A DNA stretch of 35,423 bases from an uncultured bacterium (GCA_937948815.1 CALFAM010000211.1:1-35423); one strand, 5' to 3'. Shown: positions 17,869 to 26,359, numbered from the stretch's first letter. Translations and numbers: made by a program. Notes: a model not told the origin generated them from the letters alone.

Positions 17869-17892
17869 GGAGCAGACCTCTCTCGAAGAGGT

Positions 17893-17908
17893 AGCAGAAT
17901 TCGTGCCA
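17893..17908 (-). promoter_or_regulatory. Near-consensus sigma54 promoter of the kinase-regulator operon
   Basis: On the minus strand the sequence is TGGCACG-AATT-CTGCT. The -24 box is perfect, the spacing is exact, and the -12 box differs from TTGCT in one base while keeping the essential GC. The predicted start falls near 17882, giving a very short leader that begins at the AGAGAGG ribosome-binding site before GTG 17868. Because the operon encodes a sigma54 activator, autoregulation is likely. The short leader is a point against exact placement. Confidence 0.6.
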
Positions 17909-17965
17909 CGGTTTGCCACCCCTCGAGTCGAGAAACCTGCTGAGACAGCAGCAGTTACGCGCGGC

Positions 17966-17983
17966 GATCCAATCGTTTGGATC
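17966..17983. promoter_or_regulatory. Inverted repeat, probable upstream activator site
   Basis: GATCCAA-TCGT-TTGGATC is a perfect 7-bp inverted repeat with 4-bp spacer, centred about 92 bp upstream of the predicted sigma54 start of the kinase operon. This placement fits binding of a dimeric NtrC-family activator. A further related half (CCAATGGA) lies just beside it at about 17993-18000. The rest of the 368-bp gap (17869-18236) shows no gene. Confidence 0.45.
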
Positions 17984-18236
17984 TTATTCGACCCAATGGA
18001 TTCAATTTCATGGGCAGTCCGAGGCCGTCGCAGCCTGGAAAGCCACTCTCTCACCCACCCCTGGCCTGATTCGGCCAGCGAATCCGGCTGGCCGCTCCGC
18101 CAGCGATCTGCCGCACCCGTGTCGCGACTCGCGTGTCACGACGAACGTTCTCGAACACCGCACCGAATGCAGGTTCGTCAACTTATCGGGAAGGGGAACG
18201 TGGATCGGTGACTGCCGAGCGCTGGCGCGCCGAGGC

Positions 18237-20255
18237 TCAGAAGCTGACAGCGATTCCGCCGGTCAGCGTCTTCTTGAGCTCGTCGTCGGCCTCGAGGGTG
18301 AAAGGCGTGGCGCCCCGCGACAGCTCCATGTTCAGCCGCACCGCCCAATTACTCGGAAGGCTGCGGAGAACATCGAGATCCTGCGTCAGCATGAGCTGGA
18401 GCCGTTCACGCTCGAGTTGCACGGCCGGCTCGCCCTCGGCCTGCCGAAGCGACTGCTGGAGGTGATGGAAGGCCACGAAGACGCCGGTCGAGGTGCGCTC
18501 GAACTGGGTATCGATCGAGGTGACGAGGTACCGAACGTCGTTCTCGAACGAGCGGTCATCGGTCGCGTAGACCAGGCCGCCACCGCCCTCGGCGTAGTTC
18601 GACTGCAGGCGTGCCAGGATCTTCGGCGCGAGCCTGCGCGCCCAACTCACCTGCACTTCGGGTACGACGTCACCGCGCACGAGATAGAGGCTCTCGAGGC
18701 GATTGAAGAAGTCGTCGCTGAAGTAGACGCGGAGGGTTTCCGCATATTCGCGGTGGATCGCACCGACCGAAAGCTGGCCGCTTTCGGCATCACCTCGGCT
18801 GAAGAACACCTCGTAGCAGGCCTCGCCGGCTTGCTGGCATCCCGAGTTGTCCCCGAACCGGGTGCTGTGGAATCCCTGCGGCAGCGGAACGCCCTCGGCA
18901 CGACGCTCGAAGCGGTGCGCGATCGACGTGCTGGCAGACCAGTCGTTTCCCAAATCGACCACGAAGCTGCCACTCGGCATGAGCGAGAGGCTGCCGTCGC
19001 GGACCTGAGAGTAGAGCCCGACCTCGACCATCACCCGAGGTTGGATCTGGCGCCCCGCCGAGCCGAAGAGGTCCAAGCGCTGGTCCGAGAAACCCAGACC
19101 GCTCTCGGCCCCGGCCGCAGTGCGTTCGTGATAGCGCACGCCGGCCTCGAGGGAGGTCTCTTCGCCCAGGTTGCCGCTGTAGCTTCCCGCGACATTCAGG
19201 GTCCGGGACGAAGCGGGCAAGCCTTCGAACGCGATCCAGCCAGGCTGGAAGAAGTTGCTCTCTTGGGTGATGCTGGCTGTGACGCCAGCTCGTCCTGCAT
19301 TGCCCGTGGGACCGGTCCACTGGAGGTGGTGATGCTCGAGGTCGACCGGGCGCAGCTGGCCGTCTGCGATGCCGTCCATCGCTCCGGTCGTGCTCGAAAG
19401 CCGCACTTGGTGATCGCTTGCCGACTCGACTTGCACTGCTAGACCGCGCTGCTCGGCATTGGCAACCGGCTGGCCGGCGCCCACGCCAGCGTTCGGGGTG
19501 AGCTGCTGGAAGTTGCCGCGGACACCGACATCGAGGGAACCGACCGCGCCACGAACGCCGAGGTTGGCGCCCGTAAGCTGACCGTCGTAACCATCGGGAA
19601 CGGCGGCGACACCACCCTGTCCGCTCAGCTGCGCCTCGAATCGGCCGAGATCGGCGGTCGTCGCGTCGAACGGCTCGCGCGCGGCGACGAGCTCGCCCGA
19701 CCAGGCATTCGCTGCATCCCGGAGCACGCCCGCAGGAACCCGTTTGCGTGCATCCCAGTACATCTCACCCGCCAGGGCTTCTCGCTCCTGGTTGGGAGCC
19801 ATGGACAAATCGAGGCGCTGGGAGCTTTCCTCCTGCCAGCGCCGCAGAACCTGAACCGCGGGCAGAAAGCCTTCCTTGATGGCGATGACCTTGTAGAGAC
19901 CAGCCGGCAGGGCACGGAAGAGGAAGCGACCAGCCTTGTCGGTCAAGACCTTCTGAAATTGAAGACTGGCGACATCGTAGGCATAGACCTTGACCGCGGG
20001 AACAGGAGATTCCGCCGTCGTGACCTGGCCGTGGACGGCCGATTCGACGGCAGCTTCGGCAGAAGGTGCCGTCGGCTGAGCGACTTGCGGCGTCTCGACA
20101 GCCTGGCGCGATGCCGCGGCCGGCTGTTCTGAATGTCTCGATTCCTGTGCGCCCACCCCGGTCGCAATGACTCCCGTCATGACGAGCAGGCCTAGGATCG
20201 GCCAACTCTTGTTCCATCGGATGGTTCGGACGGTTCGCATCAGGCTTTTCGTCAT
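18237..20255 (-). CDS. Outer-membrane beta-barrel protein with carboxypeptidase-regulatory-like domain
   Basis: A 672-aa exported protein. Signal peptide from about residue 15 to 36 (ILGLLVMTGVIATGVGA/Q), a low-complexity Ala/Pro/Gln linker, then one CarboxypepD_reg-like domain at about 75-150 (VHGQVTTAESPVPAVKVYAY, GRFLFRALPAGLYKVIAIKEGF). The remainder is made of alternating amphipathic strands and ends in GGIAVSF, with a terminal Phe as in BAM-inserted barrels. Unlike the receptor at 5532-8471, I see no TonB plug motifs, so it is not a standard TonB-dependent receptor. Function unknown. It lies upstream of the kinase gene on the same strand, 368 bp away, and the kinase has its own promoter. 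ATG 20255 has only a distant AAAGG; ATG 20240 is an alternative. Confidence 0.8.
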   Translation of the reverse strand: MTKSLMRTVRTIRWNKSWPILGLLVMTGVIATGVGAQESRHSEQPAAASRQAVETPQVAQPTAPSAEAAVESAVHGQVTTAESPVPAVKVYAYDVASLQFQKVLTDKAGRFLFRALPAGLYKVIAIKEGFLPAVQVLRRWQEESSQRLDLSMAPNQEREALAGEMYWDARKRVPAGVLRDAANAWSGELVAAREPFDATTADLGRFEAQLSGQGGVAAVPDGYDGQLTGANLGVRGAVGSLDVGVRGNFQQLTPNAGVGAGQPVANAEQRGLAVQVESASDHQVRLSSTTGAMDGIADGQLRPVDLEHHHLQWTGPTGNAGRAGVTASITQESNFFQPGWIAFEGLPASSRTLNVAGSYSGNLGEETSLEAGVRYHERTAAGAESGLGFSDQRLDLFGSAGRQIQPRVMVEVGLYSQVRDGSLSLMPSGSFVVDLGNDWSASTSIAHRFERRAEGVPLPQGFHSTRFGDNSGCQQAGEACYEVFFSRGDAESGQLSVGAIHREYAETLRVYFSDDFFNRLESLYLVRGDVVPEVQVSWARRLAPKILARLQSNYAEGGGGLVYATDDRSFENDVRYLVTSIDTQFERTSTGVFVAFHHLQQSLRQAEGEPAVQLERERLQLMLTQDLDVLRSLPSNWAVRLNMELSRGATPFTLEADDELKKTLTGGIAVSF

Positions 20256-20380
20256 CGGTCCGGCGATACCTTTCGTGCCGTTCGGGTCCTCGTGCGTTCG
20301 AGACTGTCAGTCGCTTGGCTGGTAACCGTTCGGTTTCGACAGTCGCTGAAGCCGGCCAGCTCGGCCAACCTCTACGCATG

Positions 20381-20420
20381 CTAGACCTTCTCAGATACGA
20401 GTCTAGTCAACCAATTGGTT
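20381..20420. promoter_or_regulatory. Composite operator-like element upstream of the barrel gene
   Basis: Within the 364-bp gap 20256-20619 two symmetric elements lie side by side: CTAGAC-N14-GTCTAG (20381-20406, half-sites 20 bp apart, same helix face) and a perfect 12-bp palindrome AACCAATTGGTT (20409-20420). On the minus strand the palindrome runs into TTGACT, a possible -35 box, but no good -10 follows at 17 bp. Both are 125-165 bp before the ATG at 20255. The rest of the gap shows no gene. Confidence 0.4.
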
Positions 20421-20619
20421 TTGTCCAGCCATTCAGCGAGCAAGTCGTCCCGCTGCCGAGCCCGTTCGGCCCACAACGACCCGAAATGTCCCCACCCATC
20501 ACCCCTGGCGTCGGGTCTCGATTTCGCAAACGGTTCGCTTCAGCACGATCCTAGCACGCCGCCGCACACCCCCCACCAAAGGCTGAAGCGGACCGCCCGC
20601 CGAGACATCGACCGATCGA

Positions 20620-22059
20620 TCAGGGGCTGGCAGGCGTAACCGCCCACGAGGAGAGATCGCCAGACTCGAAACCATCGACGAAGATCATCCCTTCGAGGCC
20701 CACGTTGGCTGCCAGGTAGCGACACAGAGGCTGCGTCGCCTGGTCGAAGATCCCCTGGTGGCTGCGTAGAAGGTCGATGTCAAAAGCGGCTTCGCGTGCC
20801 GCCTGGCGCGCTTCGTTGCGCAACGTCCAACCTTGGTATTCCTTGTAGCGCAGGGCATCCTCGAGATGATCGAAGCAGCCAGACGAGAAGCCATTGTCCA
20901 GATCGGGTCGAGACGCCAAGATCGACCGAATCTCATCGTTCTCGTGCATCAACTCAGCCAATACCAAGAGGTCGAAGAGACCGTACAGATCGTCGACCGA
21001 GACATTCCAGTTTGGGTCGGGCGCTTCATCCGCCAGGGTGTGAAGTGAAAAGTCGTTCTTGGGGTCGAGACCAAGCAGGTTGTACATGTCGTCGAGACTG
21101 CTTCCCGAGGCTCCCAGAGAGAGCAAGAGCGCTTCGAGTTGTTGAAATGCTGGCGAGCCGAAGAATCCTGGAATCTCACTGGCGCAGTAGCTCCGCAGGA
21201 GGATTTCCTCGCGCAGCGGCCGAAACAGCGGCGAGCGTCGGGCCCGACGGTAGGCTCCATCCGCGACAGCGGCGCCGAGCTCCATATTGAGGACCGTGTT
21301 GACATAGGGGTAGGCCCGGCCGGGCATCGAGAAGAGGTCACCTGGATCATACGGCTGATCCAACAGGTCCAGGCTGCGGAAGCGATCCGAAGAGGCTGCC
21401 CCTCCGTTGCGCAACGCCTCGAGGCGCGCCGCTTGTGGGACGGTCAGACGGTCGTTGATGGGCCCGAAGATGCCGGGCCAGTCCGGATACGAGCCCCAGA
21501 TCGGACGCGGCGGCGAGCCATGGCAGCCGATGCACGCAGCATCGTTCGCAGACATGACTGGCGGACTTGCGGCCATGTCGAGTGACCGGAACGTCCAGAG
21601 TCCTGTTGCATCATCCAGGGACGCGATATCCACAGTCTCGCGCGTGGCGTCGTCCGGATGTGTCCCCAGGGCCATCAAGAACCGGCTGTCAGAGCCAAAG
21701 AGGATCATGCGCGGGAAAGTGACACTCGAGAGCAACGGTGTTCGCGTCTCCTCCACCAGGGCATAGTTGCGACGCATGGCAGGCGGCAACGCGTCTAGGA
21801 GATCACCGAGGGTGCTGATTCCTTGATCGGTAACGAACTGAAGCAGACCTCCGACCGAGAGATCCGGTGTGCCCGGAGGCGGAGGCGGATCAGGATCCTC
21901 AATCAAGACACCCGCGTCGTCCCAACGGGTCGGGCACTGGGCGAGGATCGGTTCAGACCACGCTCCCAGCGCGAGAGAACCGACAAGGGCACCTGCCAGA
22001 CAACCACCGGCCCATCTGCGTCCGTCAGGAGCGAGCCCGAGAAACGACATGAATTGCAT
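20620..22059 (-). CDS. Secreted protein with one CxxCH haem motif and FESGD tail
   Basis: A 479-aa exported protein with a signal peptide ending near ILA/Q (residue 41). It contains one c-type haem attachment motif, CIGCH (Cys176, Cys179, His180), followed by GSPPRPIWGSYPDWPGIFG. A 'CxxCHG.PPRP.W..Y..WPG.(F/Y)G' block is a pattern I associate with uncharacterised bacterial secreted proteins. A distal axial Met or His cannot be assigned. The C-terminus is MIFVDGFESGDLSSWAVTPASP, closely like that of the protein at 9105-10469. Start ATG 22059 has a strong GAGGAGGAGG 4 nt upstream. Covalent haem binding and periplasmic or surface location are inferred from the motif; no enzymatic activity can be named. 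Confidence 0.82.
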   Translation of the reverse strand: MQFMSFLGLAPDGRRWAGGCLAGALVGSLALGAWSEPILAQCPTRWDDAGVLIEDPDPPPPPGTPDLSVGGLLQFVTDQGISTLGDLLDALPPAMRRNYALVEETRTPLLSSVTFPRMILFGSDSRFLMALGTHPDDATRETVDIASLDDATGLWTFRSLDMAASPPVMSANDAACIGCHGSPPRPIWGSYPDWPGIFGPINDRLTVPQAARLEALRNGGAASSDRFRSLDLLDQPYDPGDLFSMPGRAYPYVNTVLNMELGAAVADGAYRRARRSPLFRPLREEILLRSYCASEIPGFFGSPAFQQLEALLLSLGASGSSLDDMYNLLGLDPKNDFSLHTLADEAPDPNWNVSVDDLYGLFDLLVLAELMHENDEIRSILASRPDLDNGFSSGCFDHLEDALRYKEYQGWTLRNEARQAAREAAFDIDLLRSHQGIFDQATQPLCRYLAANVGLEGMIFVDGFESGDLSSWAVTPASP

Positions 22060-22177
22060 GAGACCTCCTCCTCGTTCGGTCAGTCAGATACAGAAGTGTC
22101 TTGCGCAGTATGATCAATTTATCTAAATTTTTCTATAACATTATCTCTGTCGAAATCGACGCACTCACACGATCTCT
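22060..22177 (-). promoter_or_regulatory. AT-rich upstream region of the CxxCH gene
   Basis: The stretch 22110-22150 is far more AT-rich than its surroundings (for example ATAAATTGATCATACTG on the minus strand) and sits between the comF stop and the CxxCH gene start. It very likely holds the promoter of the latter. I cannot fix the -35/-10 boxes. Confidence 0.35.
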
Positions 22178-22957
22178 CTACGCCGTCCGCGCGATTGCCA
22201 GCGCCACGACAGTCTTGGCACCAGCTTCCTTCAGGCACGTGGCGCAGGCATTCACCGTCGCACCCGTGGTCACGACATCGTCGACCAGGAGCACCGATTG
22301 CCCACGGAGCCGGGCGCGACAGCCCCGGCGCACGACAAACGCGCCGCGCGGATTGCCGAGCCGCTGCGCACGCGCGAGCCGGCTTTGCGGCACCGTGCGA
22401 CGGGTCCGGCGAAGGGCGCGAAGAGGTGTCGCCCCCAGTACATCGGAGACACCTTGGGAAATGAGGACAGCCTGGTCATAGCCACGGCCGAGCCGGCGCC
22501 ACCAGTGGAGCGGCACAGGAACCACCAACCAGCTCGCGGGATGATGACTCGGTGTGGCGCGCACCAGCGCGTCTGCCGCCAAGGCCCCGAGCGCCGGCCC
22601 CAGGTGGTCGAGACGGCCGAATTTCAGCCCTGTGATGACGGCATCGACCGGCGGCCGGTAGGTCCAGGCGGCGACCAGCGCATCATAGGCCGGCCGCGTC
22701 GCGCGGCACGCCCGGCACCGGTAGCAGCCATTTTGCGGTACCTCACCGAGTCGCTTGCCGCACACCGCACACGCTGCTCGAGGCCAACGGACGACCTGGC
22801 CGTAGCAACGCAGGCACAGACAGATCGAACGTCCGGCTCCCTGGGCGGGTTTGCCGCACGCCAGGCAGAACACGGGGAACAGAGGATCGAGCCACGACCC
22901 GCCCATCCTGTGGGCGACGCTTCGGTGTTGCCGTCCGTATACTCTGTCGAGATTCAT
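22178..22957 (-). CDS. comF: ComF family phosphoribosyltransferase-like protein
   Basis: A 259-aa protein of the ComF/GntX family, associated with natural transformation and DNA uptake in species studied. The N-terminal zinc-finger region has Cys pairs FCLACGK (31/34), CAVCGK (63/66) and CYRCRAC (78/81/84). The C-terminal type I phosphoribosyltransferase fold carries VPVPLHWWRRLGRGYDQA and the PRPP loop VLLVDDVVTTGAT (222-234). All expected motifs are present. ATG 22957 is preferred because GGGAG lies about 10 nt upstream; an internal ATG at 22906 would also include the whole domain but lacks a properly spaced site. The comF stop is 118 bp from the start of the CxxCH gene, which has its own AT-rich upstream region. 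Confidence 0.93.
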   Translation of the reverse strand: MNLDRVYGRQHRSVAHRMGGSWLDPLFPVFCLACGKPAQGAGRSICLCLRCYGQVVRWPRAACAVCGKRLGEVPQNGCYRCRACRATRPAYDALVAAWTYRPPVDAVITGLKFGRLDHLGPALGALAADALVRATPSHHPASWLVVPVPLHWWRRLGRGYDQAVLISQGVSDVLGATPLRALRRTRRTVPQSRLARAQRLGNPRGAFVVRRGCRARLRGQSVLLVDDVVTTGATVNACATCLKEAGAKTVVALAIARTA

Positions 22958-23110
22958 TCGCGATGCGCTCCCGAGGTTCCGGTCGGTGCGAGATGGCACC
23001 GTCCACCCTCTAGAACGTCCAGACAGCGAGGGATCTGAAACAATAGGCGCCGATGTGCGGCGTCCCGCTGCCTCGCCGGCACCAACAGGCCGGCCGATCT
23101 GCCCGAGGAG

Positions 23111-23656
23111 ATGACCGTCTTGCGCGTGAAGAACCTGGCGTTCAGCGGCGTTTTGGCCGCCCTTTGCCTCCTGACCACCCCACTGGTGGCTCAGGAAAGT
23201 AACTCTGGCTATACCTTCGGGTTATCGCTGATCCTCGGCGGCACTTCAGATGCCGAGCCGGATCCCGGATTCGACAACCTAGGCTTCCAGGCGACGTTCT
23301 CCTTCGAGACATCACCGCGCCTGTTGATCGCCGGCCGCGCCGGCCTGCTGCCGCTCGACACCGACGAAGGCAGTGGCTTTGACGCCGATCTCGGCTACCT
23401 CACGGTGGGCGGCGAGTATCGCCTCTCGGAGAGCTACTACGAGTCCGGCCTCTTCATCGGCCTCGGCGTCTACGACCTCTCCGGCGACACCTTCGTCGAC
23501 AACGAGACCTCGCTCGGCCTCAGCCTCGGTATTACCGGCGACTTCCGCATCAACAATCGCTTCAGCTTCGTCGCCGAGCTCATGGGCCACGCGGTCGACA
23601 TGGACTACACCAACTTCTTTGTCACCGCCAACGCCGGCGTCGCCTACCACTTCTGA
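23111..23656 (+). CDS. Small outer-membrane beta-barrel protein (OmpX/OmpA-barrel-like)
   Basis: A 181-aa protein with signal peptide (NLAFSGVLAALCLLTTPLVAQ) and then about eight amphipathic strands with typical turn residues (GYTFGLSLILGG, FQATFSFETSPRLLIAGRAGL, YLTVGGEYRLSESYYESGLFIGLGVY), ending in GVAYHF with a terminal aromatic. This suits an eight-stranded barrel. No ligand or role can be named. The start needs care: GAGGAG abuts ATG 23111 with no spacer, whereas TTG 23120 stands 9 nt from it and begins MRVKNLAFSG, a cleaner signal peptide; TTG 23120 may be the true start. It is divergent from comF and followed by a GC-rich stem-loop. Confidence 0.83.
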   Translation: MTVLRVKNLAFSGVLAALCLLTTPLVAQESNSGYTFGLSLILGGTSDAEPDPGFDNLGFQATFSFETSPRLLIAGRAGLLPLDTDEGSGFDADLGYLTVGGEYRLSESYYESGLFIGLGVYDLSGDTFVDNETSLGLSLGITGDFRINNRFSFVAELMGHAVDMDYTNFFVTANAGVAYHF

Positions 23657-23689
23657 TCTGGTTTCGACCCAAAAACAGCACTCGAGACC

Positions 23690-23710
23690 GCGGCGCCCAA
23701 GCGGCGCCGC
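23690..23710. terminator. GC-rich stem-loop after the barrel gene
   Basis: GCGGCGCC-CAAGC-GGCGCCGC is a perfect 8-bp stem with 5-nt loop, 34 nt after the stop at 23656. No T-run follows, so it is a weak or Rho-assisted terminator at best. Confidence 0.4.
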
Positions 23711-23860
23711 ATTGCAGCCTCGCCCCAGCCCATCGCTCCCACCCTGGGCATCGCCAATCCCACGAGCACCGCACCCATCCAGGCGCGGCCACAGGCACCA
23801 AACCCCGCACGACGCACCGAGTCCACCATCCCCCCCTACGAGACGGTCCCGCGTCTAGCG

Positions 23861-23889
23861 TTGACAGCCACGAACGCCAGCAGTACACT
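23861..23889 (+). promoter_or_regulatory. Sigma70-type promoter of tRNA-Ala
   Basis: A perfect -35 box TTGACA (23861-23866) and TACACT (23884-23889) are spaced by exactly 17 bp, ending 11 bp before the first base of the mature tRNA. This is the clearest housekeeping promoter in the window. Confidence 0.75.
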
Positions 23890-23900
23890 CCGCCGTCCGT

Positions 23901-23976
<76 letters not shown>

Positions 23977-24981
23977 CCTCACACCTCCCTACAATCAGCG
24001 GTTAGCAGGGCAGCCGATAGAAGGACTGCGTGCACTTTCCCGTGGCGAGCCGTCAGGGAGCCCAAGAAGACCGTGTGAACGCACGTTTACCTGGGAGCAT
24101 TGAATCTCTCGGGCCAGATCCCACCAAGGGTCTCCTGCTGACGTTTGTCTTGCGGACGTCGCCATCGAGCCCATGGAGCCAGCGGGACTGGTGTTGCGGA
24201 AGCAGACGACCAGGCTCTCGTCGGGCTCGGTCTTCGTGCATCGTGTAGCCGCCGGGCGGGACGTTTAGGACGCGGCCGAGATGGCCCAGGGTGTCCTGCA
24301 CAGAAGCTGAGGTGCCGCGGACTACGTGTTGATCGGGCACCAACTCGTCGACGGGCTGGCAGCGGGAGGCGACGGCATTGAGCGTTTCGGCCCGACCGTC
24401 TGAGACCGCGGATGTCTTGCCCCGCTTCGCGAGCCGCCGGCGCCAGTTTTCACGGCTGGTTCGGAACTCGATGAAGGGAAACGGCATGCCGCCTGTGTGT
24501 TGCGGCTGGTGAAAGACGTATCGATGATCACGGGGCGTCGTGACGCCAAGACGGCATCGGCGCGGCGGCAGGACCAACCGACGGCTCTGCCGGCACGAGC
24601 GCTTCGGGCACGCTGTTGCGCGCGCCCTTCATGTCCTCACCTCGGGCCGCGGCACGGCTTCGACCTCCGCGGCGCCGAACGCGAATGCACAGACGGACGC
24701 GGCTTCACTGACGAAGCACGTGATCTGCATGACCGCTCTCCTCACGACGGCGAACCCCGGGCTGCCCAGGCACCCGGGGCAGACGACGCACGTTGCCACG
24801 TCCGCTGGGCCGGTTCCCGCGTAGCGACGTGTGTGGACGCCGCATCTTTCGTGAGAAGCATGCGCGAAAAGCGCTGCTGATGCACCAGCCCAAAGGGTGG
24901 TTCGGATCGACCGCGGCGTTCTCCCGGCCCGAACCAGGCAGGAGCCGCGCGTGACCCGGTCTCGAGATCTCTGAAGGCGTG
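23977..24981. other. About 1 kb without a confident gene; possible decayed coding region
   Basis: No open frame here matches a family I recognise. The longest on the minus strand, 24053-24577 (174 codons), has G/C-biased third positions in its middle part (about 24250-24480: FIEFRTSRENWRRRL, DGRAETLNAV, DTLGHLGRVLNVPPGG), as expected of real coding sequence, but loses that bias at its 3' end and has no clear ribosome-binding site. It may be the remnant of a gene or mobile element beside the tRNA. Overlapping plus-strand frames look like shadows. No terminal inverted repeats were found by eye. Confidence 0.3.
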
Positions 24982-25026
24982 ATGGGCACCGACGAATCGG
25001 GAAGGTTTCGTGAGACGATTCTCGCA

Positions 25027-26286
25027 ATGCGACATCACACCAACCGAACGCACGCGAACCGATACGGGACCGGCTTGGCCATCGTGCTCGCTAGCCTGTT
25101 TCTCGGAGTCGCTTGTCGCGGCGGATCAGCAGCTCCCGAATCGGCAGAAGACAAGTCACCTGGCGACCCTGGCGCGGCGCCCCCAACCGCCGCAGCTCCA
25201 GCATCCGAGGATCCAGCCATGGACGATTGGACGACGTTTCGCGGCGATCTTCAGCGCACCGGACAACGCGGTGCATCTCCGCGCGCAACGGCGTGGCGAC
25301 AAGCATGGCGGTTCGATACCGGTGACAAGGTGGAGTCCTCGCCAACGGTGGTGAATGGGCGCGTCTTCGTCGGCTCGTTCAGCGGCGGCCTCTACGCCAT
25401 CGACGCCACGACGGGCGAGGAGATCTGGCAGTTCGATACCGGTGCCTTGGTTCGTGCCTCGCCGTCTGTGGTGAACGGCAAGGTGTTCTTCGGCTCGGAC
25501 GACAACCGTTTCTACGCGCTCGACACCGAGACCGGAGAAGAACACTGGCGGTTCGAGCTGGGGCCGGGCGGCGAGCAGTCGTCGCCCGCGGTCGTAGGCG
25601 GTGTGGTGATCTTCGGCGCCTTTGACCAGAACGTCTATGCCCTCGACGCGGAGACCGGAGAAGAGCGCTGGCGCTACACCACCGGCGGCGGCATCTTGTC
25701 GTCACCCGCGGTGGTGGACGGCTTGGTGGTCATCGGCGTCATGGACGGCAGCGTGCACGGGATCGATCTTGCCACCGGCGAGGGTCGGTGGATCTTCGCA
25801 CCCAGCGAGGAGCCGATCTTCGCCTCACCCGCAATCCGCCAGGGCCAAGCAGGAGGAACCGCCGGCAGCGCTGCCTTCGTCGGCTCCTACGACGACCACG
25901 TCTACGCGATCTCCCTCCGAGACGGCAGCGAGCGTTGGCGCTACCAGACGGGCGGAGATATCTTCGGCTCTCCAGCCATCGCCGGCGACCGGGTGTTCAT
26001 CGGCTCCTCGGACGGCTTCTACGCCCTGTCCGCGGACACCGGCGCGTTGGCCTGGTCCCAGCACGAAGGCGGCCGCATTTTCGGCTCCCCCGCCATTGCC
26101 GAGCAAGCAGGACTGATCTTCATCGGCACCAGCGATGCCGGCGTTCTCGTCTACTCGCTCGGAGGCGAAAAGGTCGCGCAGCTCCCGATCGAGAAGGAGG
26201 TCTGGAGCTCGGTCTTCGTCGACAGCGACGGCAGTCTGTACTTCGGTGGCCACAACGGCGGCGTGTACGCCTTCCGGCCCGAGTAG
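25027..26286 (+). CDS. PQQ-like beta-propeller lipoprotein
   Basis: A 419-aa lipoprotein. A basic N-region (RHHTNRTHANRYG), hydrophobic core and lipobox LGVAC with Cys30 are followed by an Ala/Pro-rich linker and about eight PQQ-type blades. Each has an (ES/AS/FGS)SP start and an AxDxxTGExxWxF close, for example LYAIDATTGEEIWQF, FYALDTETGEEHWRF and VYALDAETGEERWRY. The repeats are very regular. Such proteins include BamB-like scaffolds and PQQ-independent propellers; the classic quinoprotein catalytic residues are not evident, so a scaffolding or sensing role is more likely than dehydrogenase activity. ATG 25027 gives a normal signal peptide; an in-frame GTG/ATG pair at 24979/24982 has a better ribosome-binding site (GAAGG) but would add 15-16 residues before it. 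Confidence 0.87.
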   Translation: MRHHTNRTHANRYGTGLAIVLASLFLGVACRGGSAAPESAEDKSPGDPGAAPPTAAAPASEDPAMDDWTTFRGDLQRTGQRGASPRATAWRQAWRFDTGDKVESSPTVVNGRVFVGSFSGGLYAIDATTGEEIWQFDTGALVRASPSVVNGKVFFGSDDNRFYALDTETGEEHWRFELGPGGEQSSPAVVGGVVIFGAFDQNVYALDAETGEERWRYTTGGGILSSPAVVDGLVVIGVMDGSVHGIDLATGEGRWIFAPSEEPIFASPAIRQGQAGGTAGSAAFVGSYDDHVYAISLRDGSERWRYQTGGDIFGSPAIAGDRVFIGSSDGFYALSADTGALAWSQHEGGRIFGSPAIAEQAGLIFIGTSDAGVLVYSLGGEKVAQLPIEKEVWSSVFVDSDGSLYFGGHNGGVYAFRPE

Positions 26287-26359
26287 CGTTCCGCTTACAG
26301 CTTCCGGATCTGAAAGGAACCATTCTGGGCGGTGGCCCGCAATGGGCATGGAGAGCTGC

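Noticed and set aside
17913-19442. Long plus-strand frame opposite the barrel gene
   Set aside because: Antisense shadow; its translation has low-complexity, charged composition and no family features, while the minus strand has signal peptide and barrel strands.
25300-26286. PQQ-dependent alcohol dehydrogenase
   Set aside because: The blades fit the general PQQ-like propeller, but the protein is a 419-aa lipoprotein without the catalytic Asp/Glu region and adjacent-cysteine motif of true quinoproteins.
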